Made by a program: the position numbers and the translations under genes
The notes under the pieces: generated by a model
What the model saw: only the letters and a program-made list of their open reading frames with translations
Told to the model about the DNA's origin: nothing
Database searches by the model: none
Assembly (NCBI RefSeq): GCF_004118265.1
Contig: NZ_SDHW01000001.1
Coordinates: 868,001-932,000 of the forward strand
Length of the DNA stretch: 64,000 nucleotides
Direction: 5' to 3'
From: Lacibacter luteus
Lineage (GTDB): Bacteria > Bacteroidota > Bacteroidia > Chitinophagales > Chitinophagaceae
In this document: positions 1 to 8,907 of the stretch, piece by piece
Numbering within the stretch: position 1 is the stretch's first letter
How the letters are laid out: every line of letters begins with the position of its first letter

Positions 1-2044
1 TTTGAAAAACAGGACTGCCCATTACATACTGATCGGTTCCGGGACATACACTGTAAAAACCCAATGCACTCAATACATACCACGAAGATGTTTGTCCCTG
101 GTCTTCATCGCCGGGATAACCATTCTCTGTTGCATCGTATAATTTCTCCATTACATTCCGTGCATGGTATTGTGCTTTCCACGGTTCGCCGCTGTAGTTG
201 TATAAATAAACCATGTGCTGTATAGGTTGATTGCCGTGTGCATATTGCCCCATGTTCGCCATCACCATTTCTGTCATTTCATGGATCATGCCACCATAGC
301 TTCCAACGTTGACGGTATTGGGAACAGAAAAAACTGAATCGAGTTTTGCATTGAAGTTTTTATTGCCACCCATTAAATTGATAAGTCCCTGCACATCGTG
401 AAAAACTGACCATACCCAATGCCATGCATTTCCTTCAGTGAAAGGTCCGCCCCACTCAACCGGATCGAAGTTGGGCGCCCATTCACCATTTGCTTTACGG
501 CCACGCATAAAATTTGTTGAAGGATCGTACACATTTTTATAGTTGTACATCTGCCTTGCAAAAATGTTTTGATAAAATGTATTGCCTGTTGCTTTTGCTA
601 ACTGATAACCGCAGAAATCATCGTATGCATACTCCAATGTTTTTGCTGTTGCTTCACGCACTTCGGGATAAGGCGCATAACCTAACTGGTAATATTGCTT
701 CCATCCATCTCTTCCGTTTGCAGGGCCCCATGGGCCTTTGTTGGTTGCTTCGTTGAGATATGCTTTCAATGCTTTTTGCGGATCGAATGTGCGGATGCCC
801 TTTGCCCATGCATCAGCTAACAATGAAATTGCATGATTGCCGATCATACTTCCGGCTTCGCCGGGAAAACTCCAGGAAGGCAACCAGCCACATTGTTCCT
901 GTGCATCGAGCAAGGCCTGCATATAACGGCCATGCATAGTCGGATACATCAATGCATTCAGTGGAAACTGTGCACGGAAGGTATCCCAGAAACCGGTGTC
1001 GGTAAACATGTAACCCTTGTGTATTTTTCCATCGTAGGGACTGAAGTAATATGGGTTGCCGTCTTTATCATATTCATAAAACTGCCGTGAAAACAAACTT
1101 GCCCTGAAGAAGCAGGAATAGAACGTTGCTTTCTGTTCTTCTGTTCCTCCTTCTACCAAAATGCGACCGAGATGTTTGTTCCATATTGCAGCAGCTGCGG
1201 CTTTAGTATCATCGAGTGTTTTATGTGTAGCTAACTCTCTTGTTACATTCAACGTTGCCTGTTCGGCACTGATGTAAGATGATGCAACTTTCGCCTGTAC
1301 GATTTCACCATTTTTAAACTGAATATATGCACCAATGCCGCCACCTTCGCCTTCTGTTGCATTTTCGCTGATGCTGTTATTCCTGTTTTCCCAAGTGCCG
1401 TATGCTTTGAACGGTTTATCAAAATGAATTTCGAAATAACTTTTAATGAGATTGCCTCTGTTGTCTTTATTATTTTTTACATAACCGGTGATCTTTTGTT
1501 CTTTTGGCCAAATCTTAATTCCACTGAAACCGGTATAACCATCCAGCACCAGGTAACTCGCACCTGTTTTTGGAAAACTGAAACGCAGATGAGCACCACG
1601 TTCTGTTGGCGACATTTCCGTTACAATACCGTTATCAAGTTTTACTTTGTAATAATGCGGCTTTGCAATTTCGTTTTCATGTTTAAAACCTGTGGCCCGT
1701 TCATTTTCGTTTACAACCAACTTTCCTGTAACAGGCATAAATGAAAACACACAATAGTCCGTTGTCCACGAACTGCATTGATGCGCCTGCTGAAAACCAC
1801 GGATCGTTGTTTTAAAGAACTGGTATTTCCATCCATCGCCGTTCCTGCCTGTTTGCGGCGTCCATGTGTGCATAGCAAAAGGCAATGCAGTAGTGGGATA
1901 GGTATTGCCACGAGTTAATTCGTGTTTTGAATTTGTACCCTGTAATGTATTTACATACTCAACCGGATCTTTTCCTTTTGCCGTACTACCAATAACTGAA
2001 AATTGAAGCAGTAAAAGGAAAAAGAAGAAACGATTCAACCGCAT
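1..2044 (-). CDS. GH92 alpha-mannosidase, C-terminus cut by window edge
   Basis: The minus-strand frame opens with an ATG at 2044 followed by a hydrophobic signal peptide (FFFFLLLLQFSV), and runs 681 codons to the window edge without a stop. GH92 family landmarks are visible: GNTYPTTALPFAMHTWTPQTG near the N-terminus, EGNAW around residue 537 (the Glu known as general acid in the family) and GDEDQGQTSSWY followed by LGFYSVCPGTDQY near the cut end. Family members are usually about 740-760 residues, so roughly 70-80 are missing. It would be an exported, calcium-dependent exo-acting alpha-mannosidase. It lies 12 bp downstream of the GH76 gene and probably shares its transcript. Linkage specificity cannot be read from sequence. 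Confidence 0.9.
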   Translation of the reverse strand, partial: MRLNRFFFFLLLLQFSVIGSTAKGKDPVEYVNTLQGTNSKHELTRGNTYPTTALPFAMHTWTPQTGRNGDGWKYQFFKTTIRGFQQAHQCSSWTTDYCVFSFMPVTGKLVVNENERATGFKHENEIAKPHYYKVKLDNGIVTEMSPTERGAHLRFSFPKTGASYLVLDGYTGFSGIKIWPKEQKITGYVKNNKDNRGNLIKSYFEIHFDKPFKAYGTWENRNNSISENATEGEGGGIGAYIQFKNGEIVQAKVASSYISAEQATLNVTRELATHKTLDDTKAAAAAIWNKHLGRILVEGGTEEQKATFYSCFFRASLFSRQFYEYDKDGNPYYFSPYDGKIHKGYMFTDTGFWDTFRAQFPLNALMYPTMHGRYMQALLDAQEQCGWLPSWSFPGEAGSMIGNHAISLLADAWAKGIRTFDPQKALKAYLNEATNKGPWGPANGRDGWKQYYQLGYAPYPEVREATAKTLEYAYDDFCGYQLAKATGNTFYQNIFARQMYNYKNVYDPSTNFMRGRKANGEWAPNFDPVEWGGPFTEGNAWHWVWSVFHDVQGLINLMGGNKNFNAKLDSVFSVPNTVNVGSYGGMIHEMTEMVMANMGQYAHGNQPIQHMVYLYNYSGEPWKAQYHARNVMEKLYDATENGYPGDEDQGQTSSWYVLSALGFYSVCPGTDQYVMGSPVFQ

Positions 2045-2056
2045 TCGTTGTTGTTT

Positions 2057-3193
2057 TTAGTTTGAAAGATGATTGATGCCTGCATATTTTTCCAGCCATG
2101 CAAAACGTGCAAGCATTTCCAGCATGCCGCCTTGTGGTACAAGATGAAGCGGATGATCTTTGCCAAACAAGCCCAGTTCATTTTTGTTGTTTGCAATGGC
2201 ATGATCTACACACTGCTGAAAACCTTTGATATACTTTGTGTCTTTATTGTATTTTAACAGATGCTGGTAGCCACGAAGCAGTACTGCATTGAACCAGTAA
2301 TCGTCACGAAATTTACCATTGCCATAAAAGTATGAAAGTGAACTGTCGGCAATAGCCGTTGCTTCCTGCAAATACTTTTTGTTGCCTGTGCATTCATACA
2401 GATACAAATTTGATTGCAACATAGTGCCCGTGTTATAAGAGAACGTCCACTTGGTGATCTTCTGATCTTTCACACTCATGTTATCATAATACAAACCGGA
2501 AGGCGTTTTCAATGTCTTGTTTACCCAGTTATATAACAGCAAAGCCGTATCGAGATAAGTTTTCTTTTTTGTTGCCTGGTATAATTGCAGTGCCAGGATA
2601 ATACCCGGCCCATTAGAACAGGTATTCTTCGATACTTTTTTATTCTCCTGCCAGTACAAACCACCGGTGAGCACCGTATCGAAGCCCGTCATCATGTAAG
2701 TGTAAATTTCTTTACCGATGTTGAGATGCTGTTGCTCTTTGTTATGGCTGTAAGCATCCATTGAGGTGATGCCGATCCATTGGTTATCATCATAAAAACG
2801 ATCGCCGCCTTTTAATTTCATAATATAGGATGCATAGCCGGGTGCAGGCGGCGCAGGATCGTAATAATCACGAATGATGCGTAACATCGGATGCACTAAA
2901 TCTGTTTTCTTATCCAGCTTCTCAATTTCATGTACTGCCTGGTACATCGCACAAATGGGCCAGAGATAAGAATATGGATTTTCATTTGGCTTGGGCGACA
3001 CTTCTTCTTTGTAATACCCGGCTGTACTATCGTAAAAGTTTTTTTGAATAGCAGCCTGCAGCTGCTTCATTTGTTTGTAGTAATAATCATTTGCCTGTTG
3101 CTGCTTTTGCGCAACAGTCAGGTTCATTACTAAAAAGAAAACAACTACGGTTAAACCTGCCGGTTTTCGAATATGCATATACTGTTGATTCAT
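2057..3193 (-). CDS. GH76 alpha-1,6-mannanase family protein
   Basis: This 378-residue protein has an N-terminal signal sequence (LTVVVFFLVMNLTVAQ) and the (alpha/alpha)6-barrel look of GH76. The signature Asp-Asp pair is present in FYDDNQWIG (D135, D136), the residues known to be catalytic in GH76 endo-alpha-1,6-mannanases. NPYSYLWP, CSNGPGIILAL and FSYNTGTMLQ are other family-like blocks. Within a locus holding three GH92 genes it would cut the alpha-1,6 backbone of mannan into oligosaccharides. A second in-frame ATG five codons downstream (MHIRKPAG) is an equally good start. It follows the FG-GAP gene by 15 bp, so the two are probably co-transcribed. Some GH76-like proteins act as transglycosylases, so the precise reaction is inferred. 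Confidence 0.88.
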   Translation of the reverse strand: MNQQYMHIRKPAGLTVVVFFLVMNLTVAQKQQQANDYYYKQMKQLQAAIQKNFYDSTAGYYKEEVSPKPNENPYSYLWPICAMYQAVHEIEKLDKKTDLVHPMLRIIRDYYDPAPPAPGYASYIMKLKGGDRFYDDNQWIGITSMDAYSHNKEQQHLNIGKEIYTYMMTGFDTVLTGGLYWQENKKVSKNTCSNGPGIILALQLYQATKKKTYLDTALLLYNWVNKTLKTPSGLYYDNMSVKDQKITKWTFSYNTGTMLQSNLYLYECTGNKKYLQEATAIADSSLSYFYGNGKFRDDYWFNAVLLRGYQHLLKYNKDTKYIKGFQQCVDHAIANNKNELGLFGKDHPLHLVPQGGMLEMLARFAWLEKYAGINHLSN

Positions 3194-3208
3194 AAAATTA
3201 AAATCGCT

Positions 3209-6200
3209 TTATAAGACATCTCTTTTCTTTCCACTGAAACTTGTAACAACTATTTTCACTGCATCTTCCTCAGTAAGCATTGTACGTGACGATTGCGACA
3301 AATAAGTTGAGCCATAATAAAATTCAACTTTTCGTTTTGTACCATTCTTATAACTGATCTCTGCACTTGCATCATCAGCCTTTAGCTTCAATCTTTTTAC
3401 AGGCTGTGCATCTTTTGCTGTTTTATTGAACAGCAGCAGACTATCCTGGTTTTGTGTAACGATCCATACATCTTCATTGCGTGCAGTAGTGATTTTTGCC
3501 AACCCTTTTGCATCGCCTTTAACAAAGAACCCACTCTCCGTTACCGTCATTGCAGTGAAACCTCCTTTACCATCTCCTCTTAAACACAAACCATTAAATG
3601 CATCGTGCCTTCCGCTGTAAGGCTCCATATCATAATCGTTACCAACAAGCAACAGATCTGTATTACCATCGCCATCTACATCATCGGTCTGCATTCCGAA
3701 CAGCGGTGCTGTTTGTGCCTGCAATGGCAAGGGTTTTATTTCAAACATTCCATTGCCTTTGTTTTCGATATAACAGCTTTGCATTTCAGTCGCTTCCTTT
3801 TTAATTGCGCCCTGCCTGTCTTGCACCGTCCACAATTCATTCATCGATGCAAGTCCGTACGATGTGTAGGTTGGATATTTTTTGCGGATAGAGATCAGTT
3901 GTGTAGACAGATCATCTTTTGCATGCATCGGAAAAGGTTTTCTTGTTCCGTCTGCTGCTTTCATGTAACAAAAGATCATGGCATCTAAAGAACCATTCTT
4001 ATCCATATCCTTTGCAAACAATGTCATCGGCTCGGCAAAGCTTGCTTTGTAATTCGAATTCAAACCAAGATTACCTGCCACATAATCCGTATCACCATCC
4101 TTATCAAAATCTGCAGCTACAAGACTGTTCCACCAACCAACATGCTTACTGATGCCGCTGTTGTTCTGCACCACAAATGCAGTTCCTGTATTTTTTGCAA
4201 ACGTAACAGGCATCCACTCTCCTGCCAATACAAGATCAATTTTTCCATCATTATCAAAATCGCTCCACAATGCATCGGTGATCATACCCATTGTTTGTAA
4301 GGCCGGACAAACAAGATTCGTAACATCGGTAAACTTTCCTGCATTGTTTTTATAAATAAAATTCTTTGGTGCAGATGGATAAGCGCCGGAAACTACACGA
4401 CCACCAACAAACAGATCAAGATCACCATCTTTATCAAAATCGGCAGCACGCACGCAGGAACCATTGGTTACTTCTTTTGGCAATGCGGTAAGCGACTGTT
4501 TGAATTTTCCTTTTCCGTTGTTGATGTACAAACGATCCTGCGCTGCAACATGACCCGGCGGAATTTCGTAACTGCCGCTCACCGTGTACAGATCGAGATC
4601 GCCATCGTTGTCTGCATCAAAAAACAATACAGCCGCTTCCTCTTCCAGCTCTGTTTGTTTACGTTGAATAGCCGACGTATCTTTTTTGAAACTTCCATTT
4701 GCAGACTGCAAGTAAAACACTCCGGGATTTTCTGATGTACCGCCTATATAAAAATCATCATAACCATTGTTATCAATATCGCCCACTGCAATACCGGGTC
4801 CAAACTGGCTAAGCTTATGCGGCAACGTTGATTGAATATTGTAATCGATAAAATCTTTTTCTGTTGGTTTATAAGATAGATTATACAATGATGCGGCTGG
4901 TTGAAACAACGTTTGCATTGAACCTGTTACCGGCATAGCATCCCGTTCTACTGCATAAGCAATCGTAAGCAACTGATCAGTTTTTACATTGCGTACAACC
5001 TGTATTTTATTATCAGGCCATGTTACAACAACTGAATCAACAACTGCAACAACTCCTAAGCCAAAATGTGCACGGCCATCAACTGTAGATAAATAACCAC
5101 GAGCAGGCTGATGCTCGTAAAACTGTTGCTTGCCGTCGTAATACAAATGAATGGATGCACCGATTGCATGTTTGTTCAAGCCATTTCCTTTCAGCTGCAC
5201 AACCAGCTGATGATTTGTTGATTGCTGCTGCTGATTCAATGTATTTTCATATACAAAAGCAACGCTGTTAATATTGTTTACCACAAATTCAAGATCACCA
5301 TCATTATCCAGATCGGCATAAGCAGCACCGTTTGAAAAAGAAGAACCGGTTAACCCCCAATCAGCAGTTGCATTTTTAAACTGCAACCCGTTTACATTTT
5401 TAAACGCATAATTGGGAATATGTACCACAGGTAATGTATTGGCCATTGCAAGCGACAGATCGTTCTTTGCGCCGCTTTGACCGTTATCGTATGCGATGTA
5501 ATCAAGATCGGTTACATCCCGTGGCAAACCATTGCTGATGATGACATCCCTGAAACCATCATTATCAAAATCGGCAGCAAGCGGGCACCAGCTCCAATCG
5601 GTTTGATAGAGTTCGGCCATAAAACCAATATCGGAGAACACAGGATGACCAAGTTTTGTTGGTCCGCTGCTTAACTGCAACACATTGCGTACATACTGGT
5701 GCTGGTAATTAAATTTTGCACTGTTGAAATAATTGTAATACTCGTTTCCGGTAAACATGCGTTTCTTGCGCAGATTATCTTCGGGCAACATTTCCAATGA
5801 AATAAGATCGGGAAAACCATCGTTGTTGAAATCAACCACATCGGTTCCCATTGCATTCCATGCTGTGTGCTTAAAATAGTCATCAATTTTATTTGTAAAT
5901 GTCCCATCGTGATTATTGATGTACAACAGATCGTTCGAAACAAAATCATTCGCCACATAAATATCGGGCCAGCCGTCATAATTAAAATCAGAAACTGCAG
6001 CAGCATGCCCCCATCCTTCAATTGAAATACCCGCAGCACGTGATACATCGGTAAATGTTTCATTGCCATTGTTACGATACAACCGATCGGTATTCATTGC
6101 AGAACCATCTGTAAGCTTCGGACGAAAATGGATCGGTGTTCGTGGATCGTACAATGCATTGGTCACCTGGTACAGATCGAGATCACCATCTTTATCATAA

Positions 6201-6748
6201 TCGAAAAAATATCCCTGTGTACTATAGCCTGCATCATTCAATCCATACGCAGCGGCTTTTTCTTCAAACACAGGAATACCTTTTTCATTTAACCCTTTGT
6301 TGATGTATAAGAGATTTGTTCTGCGGAATGCATCTTTCCTGAACGAAGCTGATACATAAATATCCAGCCAACCATCAGCATTAATATCTACAACAGAAAC
6401 ACCGGTACACCATCTGCCACTACCACCAACTATTGCAACATCGGTAACATCTTCAAACTTCATTGCTCCTTTGTTGAGATACAGTTTGTTTGAAACCATA
6501 TTGCCGGAAAAATAAATATCCTGCAATCCATCGTTATTAAAATCGCCGATGCCCACACCGCCGCCGTAATAAATATTAGCCTGTGTTAGAATATTGAGCG
6601 AATCGCTTTCGGTAATGGTATTGCTGAATGTAATGGTTGATGTTGAAGCGGGAACCGATTTAAACAACGGTTGTGCAATAAGCGGCGTGGCCGACAGCAA
6701 TTGGAATAAGCAGATCAGTACGTAAGGCAATCGTTTATGCGGACTCAT
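3209..6748 (-). CDS. Secreted FG-GAP/VCBS repeat protein with ASPIC/UnbV domain
   Basis: A very large exported protein with about a dozen calcium-binding loops of the DxNxDG type (DFNNDG, DFDNDG, DIDNNG, DVDGDG), grouped in two FG-GAP/VCBS beta-propeller blocks. Between them, around residues 540-610 counted from the longer start, lies an ASPIC/UnbV-like segment (VVVTWPDNKIQVV). Such proteins are common in PULs of this phylum and are presumed to bind glycans or scaffold at the cell surface; no catalytic motif is evident. I chose the internal ATG at 6748 because it opens a canonical signal peptide (MSPHKRLPYVLICLFQLL); the frame also extends to an ATG at 6808. A near-match promoter element (TA, three bases, TTTG) ends 3 bp before 6808, which also favours the inner start. 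Confidence 0.85.
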   Translation of the reverse strand: MSPHKRLPYVLICLFQLLSATPLIAQPLFKSVPASTSTITFSNTITESDSLNILTQANIYYGGGVGIGDFNNDGLQDIYFSGNMVSNKLYLNKGAMKFEDVTDVAIVGGSGRWCTGVSVVDINADGWLDIYVSASFRKDAFRRTNLLYINKGLNEKGIPVFEEKAAAYGLNDAGYSTQGYFFDYDKDGDLDLYQVTNALYDPRTPIHFRPKLTDGSAMNTDRLYRNNGNETFTDVSRAAGISIEGWGHAAAVSDFNYDGWPDIYVANDFVSNDLLYINNHDGTFTNKIDDYFKHTAWNAMGTDVVDFNNDGFPDLISLEMLPEDNLRKKRMFTGNEYYNYFNSAKFNYQHQYVRNVLQLSSGPTKLGHPVFSDIGFMAELYQTDWSWCPLAADFDNDGFRDVIISNGLPRDVTDLDYIAYDNGQSGAKNDLSLAMANTLPVVHIPNYAFKNVNGLQFKNATADWGLTGSSFSNGAAYADLDNDGDLEFVVNNINSVAFVYENTLNQQQQSTNHQLVVQLKGNGLNKHAIGASIHLYYDGKQQFYEHQPARGYLSTVDGRAHFGLGVVAVVDSVVVTWPDNKIQVVRNVKTDQLLTIAYAVERDAMPVTGSMQTLFQPAASLYNLSYKPTEKDFIDYNIQSTLPHKLSQFGPGIAVGDIDNNGYDDFYIGGTSENPGVFYLQSANGSFKKDTSAIQRKQTELEEEAAVLFFDADNDGDLDLYTVSGSYEIPPGHVAAQDRLYINNGKGKFKQSLTALPKEVTNGSCVRAADFDKDGDLDLFVGGRVVSGAYPSAPKNFIYKNNAGKFTDVTNLVCPALQTMGMITDALWSDFDNDGKIDLVLAGEWMPVTFAKNTGTAFVVQNNSGISKHVGWWNSLVAADFDKDGDTDYVAGNLGLNSNYKASFAEPMTLFAKDMDKNGSLDAMIFCYMKAADGTRKPFPMHAKDDLSTQLISIRKKYPTYTSYGLASMNELWTVQDRQGAIKKEATEMQSCYIENKGNGMFEIKPLPLQAQTAPLFGMQTDDVDGDGNTDLLLVGNDYDMEPYSGRHDAFNGLCLRGDGKGGFTAMTVTESGFFVKGDAKGLAKITTARNEDVWIVTQNQDSLLLFNKTAKDAQPVKRLKLKADDASAEISYKNGTKRKVEFYYGSTYLSQSSRTMLTEEDAVKIVVTSFSGKKRDVL

Positions 6749-6826
6749 AAAGGAGTGAAGGAAAAATAAAATCGGCTGAATTAGTATGCGTTTTATTTCA
6801 ATCTTCATTCAAATTGTAGCAGGCAT

Positions 6827-6870
6827 AAAAAAGCAGGCATCTCCAACCTGTTACGGTCAATGATGCCTGC
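6827..6870 (-). terminator. Rho-independent terminator after the GH2 gene
   Basis: An 8-bp perfect stem (ATGCCTGC at 6863-6870 with its complement at 6833-6840) is followed on the minus strand by six T (6827-6832). It lies 26 bp past the GH2 stop codon, so GH2 transcription should end before the FG-GAP gene. The loop is long (22 nt). Confidence 0.65.
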
Positions 6871-6895
6871 CTGTATGTACAGCTGAAAACGCTGT

Positions 6896-8743
6896 TTAGT
6901 TGATCTTTACTTTGGGGTTGCTGTATAGTTTCTGATGCAGCTCGAACAATTTATTCAGCGGCATTTTAATTTCTTTACGGTCGTACGTTAAGATGCCGTT
7001 TGTTTCCACTTCCACATCAGTTGTTTGTGTGTAAACCGCAGCAGACAATCCTTTAGTGATTAAATCGGGAATACGGTTTACAAACTCTGCATACCTGTTC
7101 CACAACTCGGTGTTGTTTTTAAAACTCTGGTAGCCCCAGTTGTTTTTTTCCTGCCATGTATGATTTTCAACAGGCAAGCCTAACCCACCAAATTCGCCCA
7201 ATACCAGCACCGTTGTTTTACCAAACATATCGGGATGCGGCATTAATGGTTCGGGATAATTGTGCAGATCGGTAATATGTCCCACATCTTCAAAATTACC
7301 ACCACTTGCTGTGTTCACTAAACGTGATGGATCTTTTTGCATCGTCCACTCAACAATTTCTTTTGTTTTGAATTGGCCCCATGCTTCATTGAACGGAACC
7401 CACACAACAATGCTCTGGAAGTTGTGCAGATCCTGCATAATTTCTGTCCACTCTTTACGGAAGATCGATTCTGATTCTGCAGTACGTTGCTTATCGGTTG
7501 CACGGCCATAAATGCCCGGACGGTTTTCCCAACGGTTACCTAAGTCGCCACTCGGCATATCCTGCCACACCAACATCCCTGCTAAATCGCAATAGTAATA
7601 CCAACGTGCAGGCTCCACTTTTACATGTTTACGGATCATGTTAAAGCCCATCTCTTTTGTTTTGTCGATGTCGAACTTCAACGCTTCATCTGTTGGTGCA
7701 GTGTATAAACCATCAGGCCACCAGCCCTGATCGAGTGGGCCGTATTGAAATACAAACTGATCGTTCAGCAGCATCCGCTGAATTCCATTTGCATCGGCCT
7801 TCATTGAAATTTTGCGCATAGCGAAATAACTTTTCGCTTCGTCAATTGTTTTGCCTTTACGCAGGATGGTATACTTTAAATCGTAAAGGAACGGATTTGC
7901 AGTTGACCATAATTTTGGATTGGCGATTGCCAGCACAGCTTCACTGTTTGTCGTAACCGTTTGTTCTGCCACTTTTGTTGAACCATCCCATGCACTTACA
8001 ACCAACTGATCGCCTGGTTGCATATTCTCCAGCTTTGCACTTACGCTTACCGACTTTTTATCTACATCAGGAGTTTGTTTTGTTTCGGCGATATAAGTTG
8101 ATGCAACAGTTTCAGCCCATACTGTTTGCCAGATGCCTGTTACAGGTGTGTACCAGATACCATGCGGATTTTTTACCTGCTTGCCTCTTGGCTGAGGGCC
8201 TTCATCAGACGGATCCCAAACACGAACAGCGATATCCTGTTTTGCACCTTTCTTTAATGCAGTGGTGATATCAAACGAAAACGGATCGTATCCACCCTGG
8301 TGCGAACCAACTTCTTTTCCATTTACAAAAACCGTACACTGCCAGTCAACCGCACCAAAATGCAGTAATACATTTTTTCCTTTTGCAGCAGCAACTGATA
8401 CGGTTCGTTTGTACCAAAGTACACTGTCTTTTCCTACTGTTTTACCAACACCTGATAAAGCAGATTCAACTGCAAACGGCACAAGAATTTTTCCTTGTGT
8501 TGCTGCAGGAATCGTTTGTTCACTCTTGGGAAGAATAGCATAGTCCCAACTACCATTAAGATTAACCCAGTTGTTAGTACGTACTAATTGTGGTCTTGGA
8601 TATTCGGGCAAGGGGTTTGCCGGGTTCACTTTTTCGGCCCATGGCGAAGTAATTTTTCCCGGTACAATTTTCCACTCCTGCTGCGCATGTGCAATATGTG
8701 CAGAAAGGAGTAAGAGGATGGCAAGCGATTTTTTCATGTTCAT
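6896..8743 (-). CDS. GH2 family glycoside hydrolase
   Basis: This 615-residue exported protein (signal MKKSLAILLLLSAHIAHAQ from the third residue) has the three-part GH2 layout: jelly-roll sugar-binding domain (about 50-210, with WYKRTVSV and HFGAVDWQCTVFVNGKEVG), an immunoglobulin-like domain (about 215-305) and a TIM barrel. The two catalytic glutamates known for GH2 are visible: acid/base in FNEAWGQ (E453) and nucleophile in LGEFGG (E517). Family activities include beta-galactosidase, beta-mannosidase and beta-glucuronidase; the sequence alone does not decide. It follows the sulfatase gene across a 164-bp gap with palindromes and is closed by a terminator, so it may be its own transcription unit. 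Confidence 0.9.
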   Translation of the reverse strand: MNMKKSLAILLLLSAHIAHAQQEWKIVPGKITSPWAEKVNPANPLPEYPRPQLVRTNNWVNLNGSWDYAILPKSEQTIPAATQGKILVPFAVESALSGVGKTVGKDSVLWYKRTVSVAAAKGKNVLLHFGAVDWQCTVFVNGKEVGSHQGGYDPFSFDITTALKKGAKQDIAVRVWDPSDEGPQPRGKQVKNPHGIWYTPVTGIWQTVWAETVASTYIAETKQTPDVDKKSVSVSAKLENMQPGDQLVVSAWDGSTKVAEQTVTTNSEAVLAIANPKLWSTANPFLYDLKYTILRKGKTIDEAKSYFAMRKISMKADANGIQRMLLNDQFVFQYGPLDQGWWPDGLYTAPTDEALKFDIDKTKEMGFNMIRKHVKVEPARWYYYCDLAGMLVWQDMPSGDLGNRWENRPGIYGRATDKQRTAESESIFRKEWTEIMQDLHNFQSIVVWVPFNEAWGQFKTKEIVEWTMQKDPSRLVNTASGGNFEDVGHITDLHNYPEPLMPHPDMFGKTTVLVLGEFGGLGLPVENHTWQEKNNWGYQSFKNNTELWNRYAEFVNRIPDLITKGLSAAVYTQTTDVEVETNGILTYDRKEIKMPLNKLFELHQKLYSNPKVKIN

Positions 8744-8768
8744 ATAAATAAGTAAAACAAATGTATGC

Positions 8769-8832
8769 GCTCAACTTGAGCAAATCTATCAGCTGCAAAA
8801 TATTGGCAATCTCATTGAACAACTAGTTCAAT
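8769..8832. promoter_or_regulatory. Palindromes upstream of the GH2 gene, possible operator
   Basis: A perfect 6-bp inverted repeat with a one-base centre (GCTCAACTTGAGC) lies at 8769-8781, 26 bp upstream of the GH2 ATG. A second 7-bp inverted repeat (ATTGAAC, five bases, GTTCAAT) lies at 8814-8832. They share a TTGA/TCAA core. They could be a regulator binding site or weak hairpins; there is no T-run next to them on the minus strand. Assignment as operator is inference. Confidence 0.3.
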
Positions 8833-8907
8833 TGTTTCTAAAGTTTGTAAATGTGTTTCAACATTGAATTTATACATCAATGCCAACACTGTTGCTAAAA
8901 GTGAAAA

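Noticed and set aside
5671-6069. 132-residue minus-strand frame in the FG-GAP gene
   Set aside because: Out-of-frame shadow of the calcium-loop repeats.
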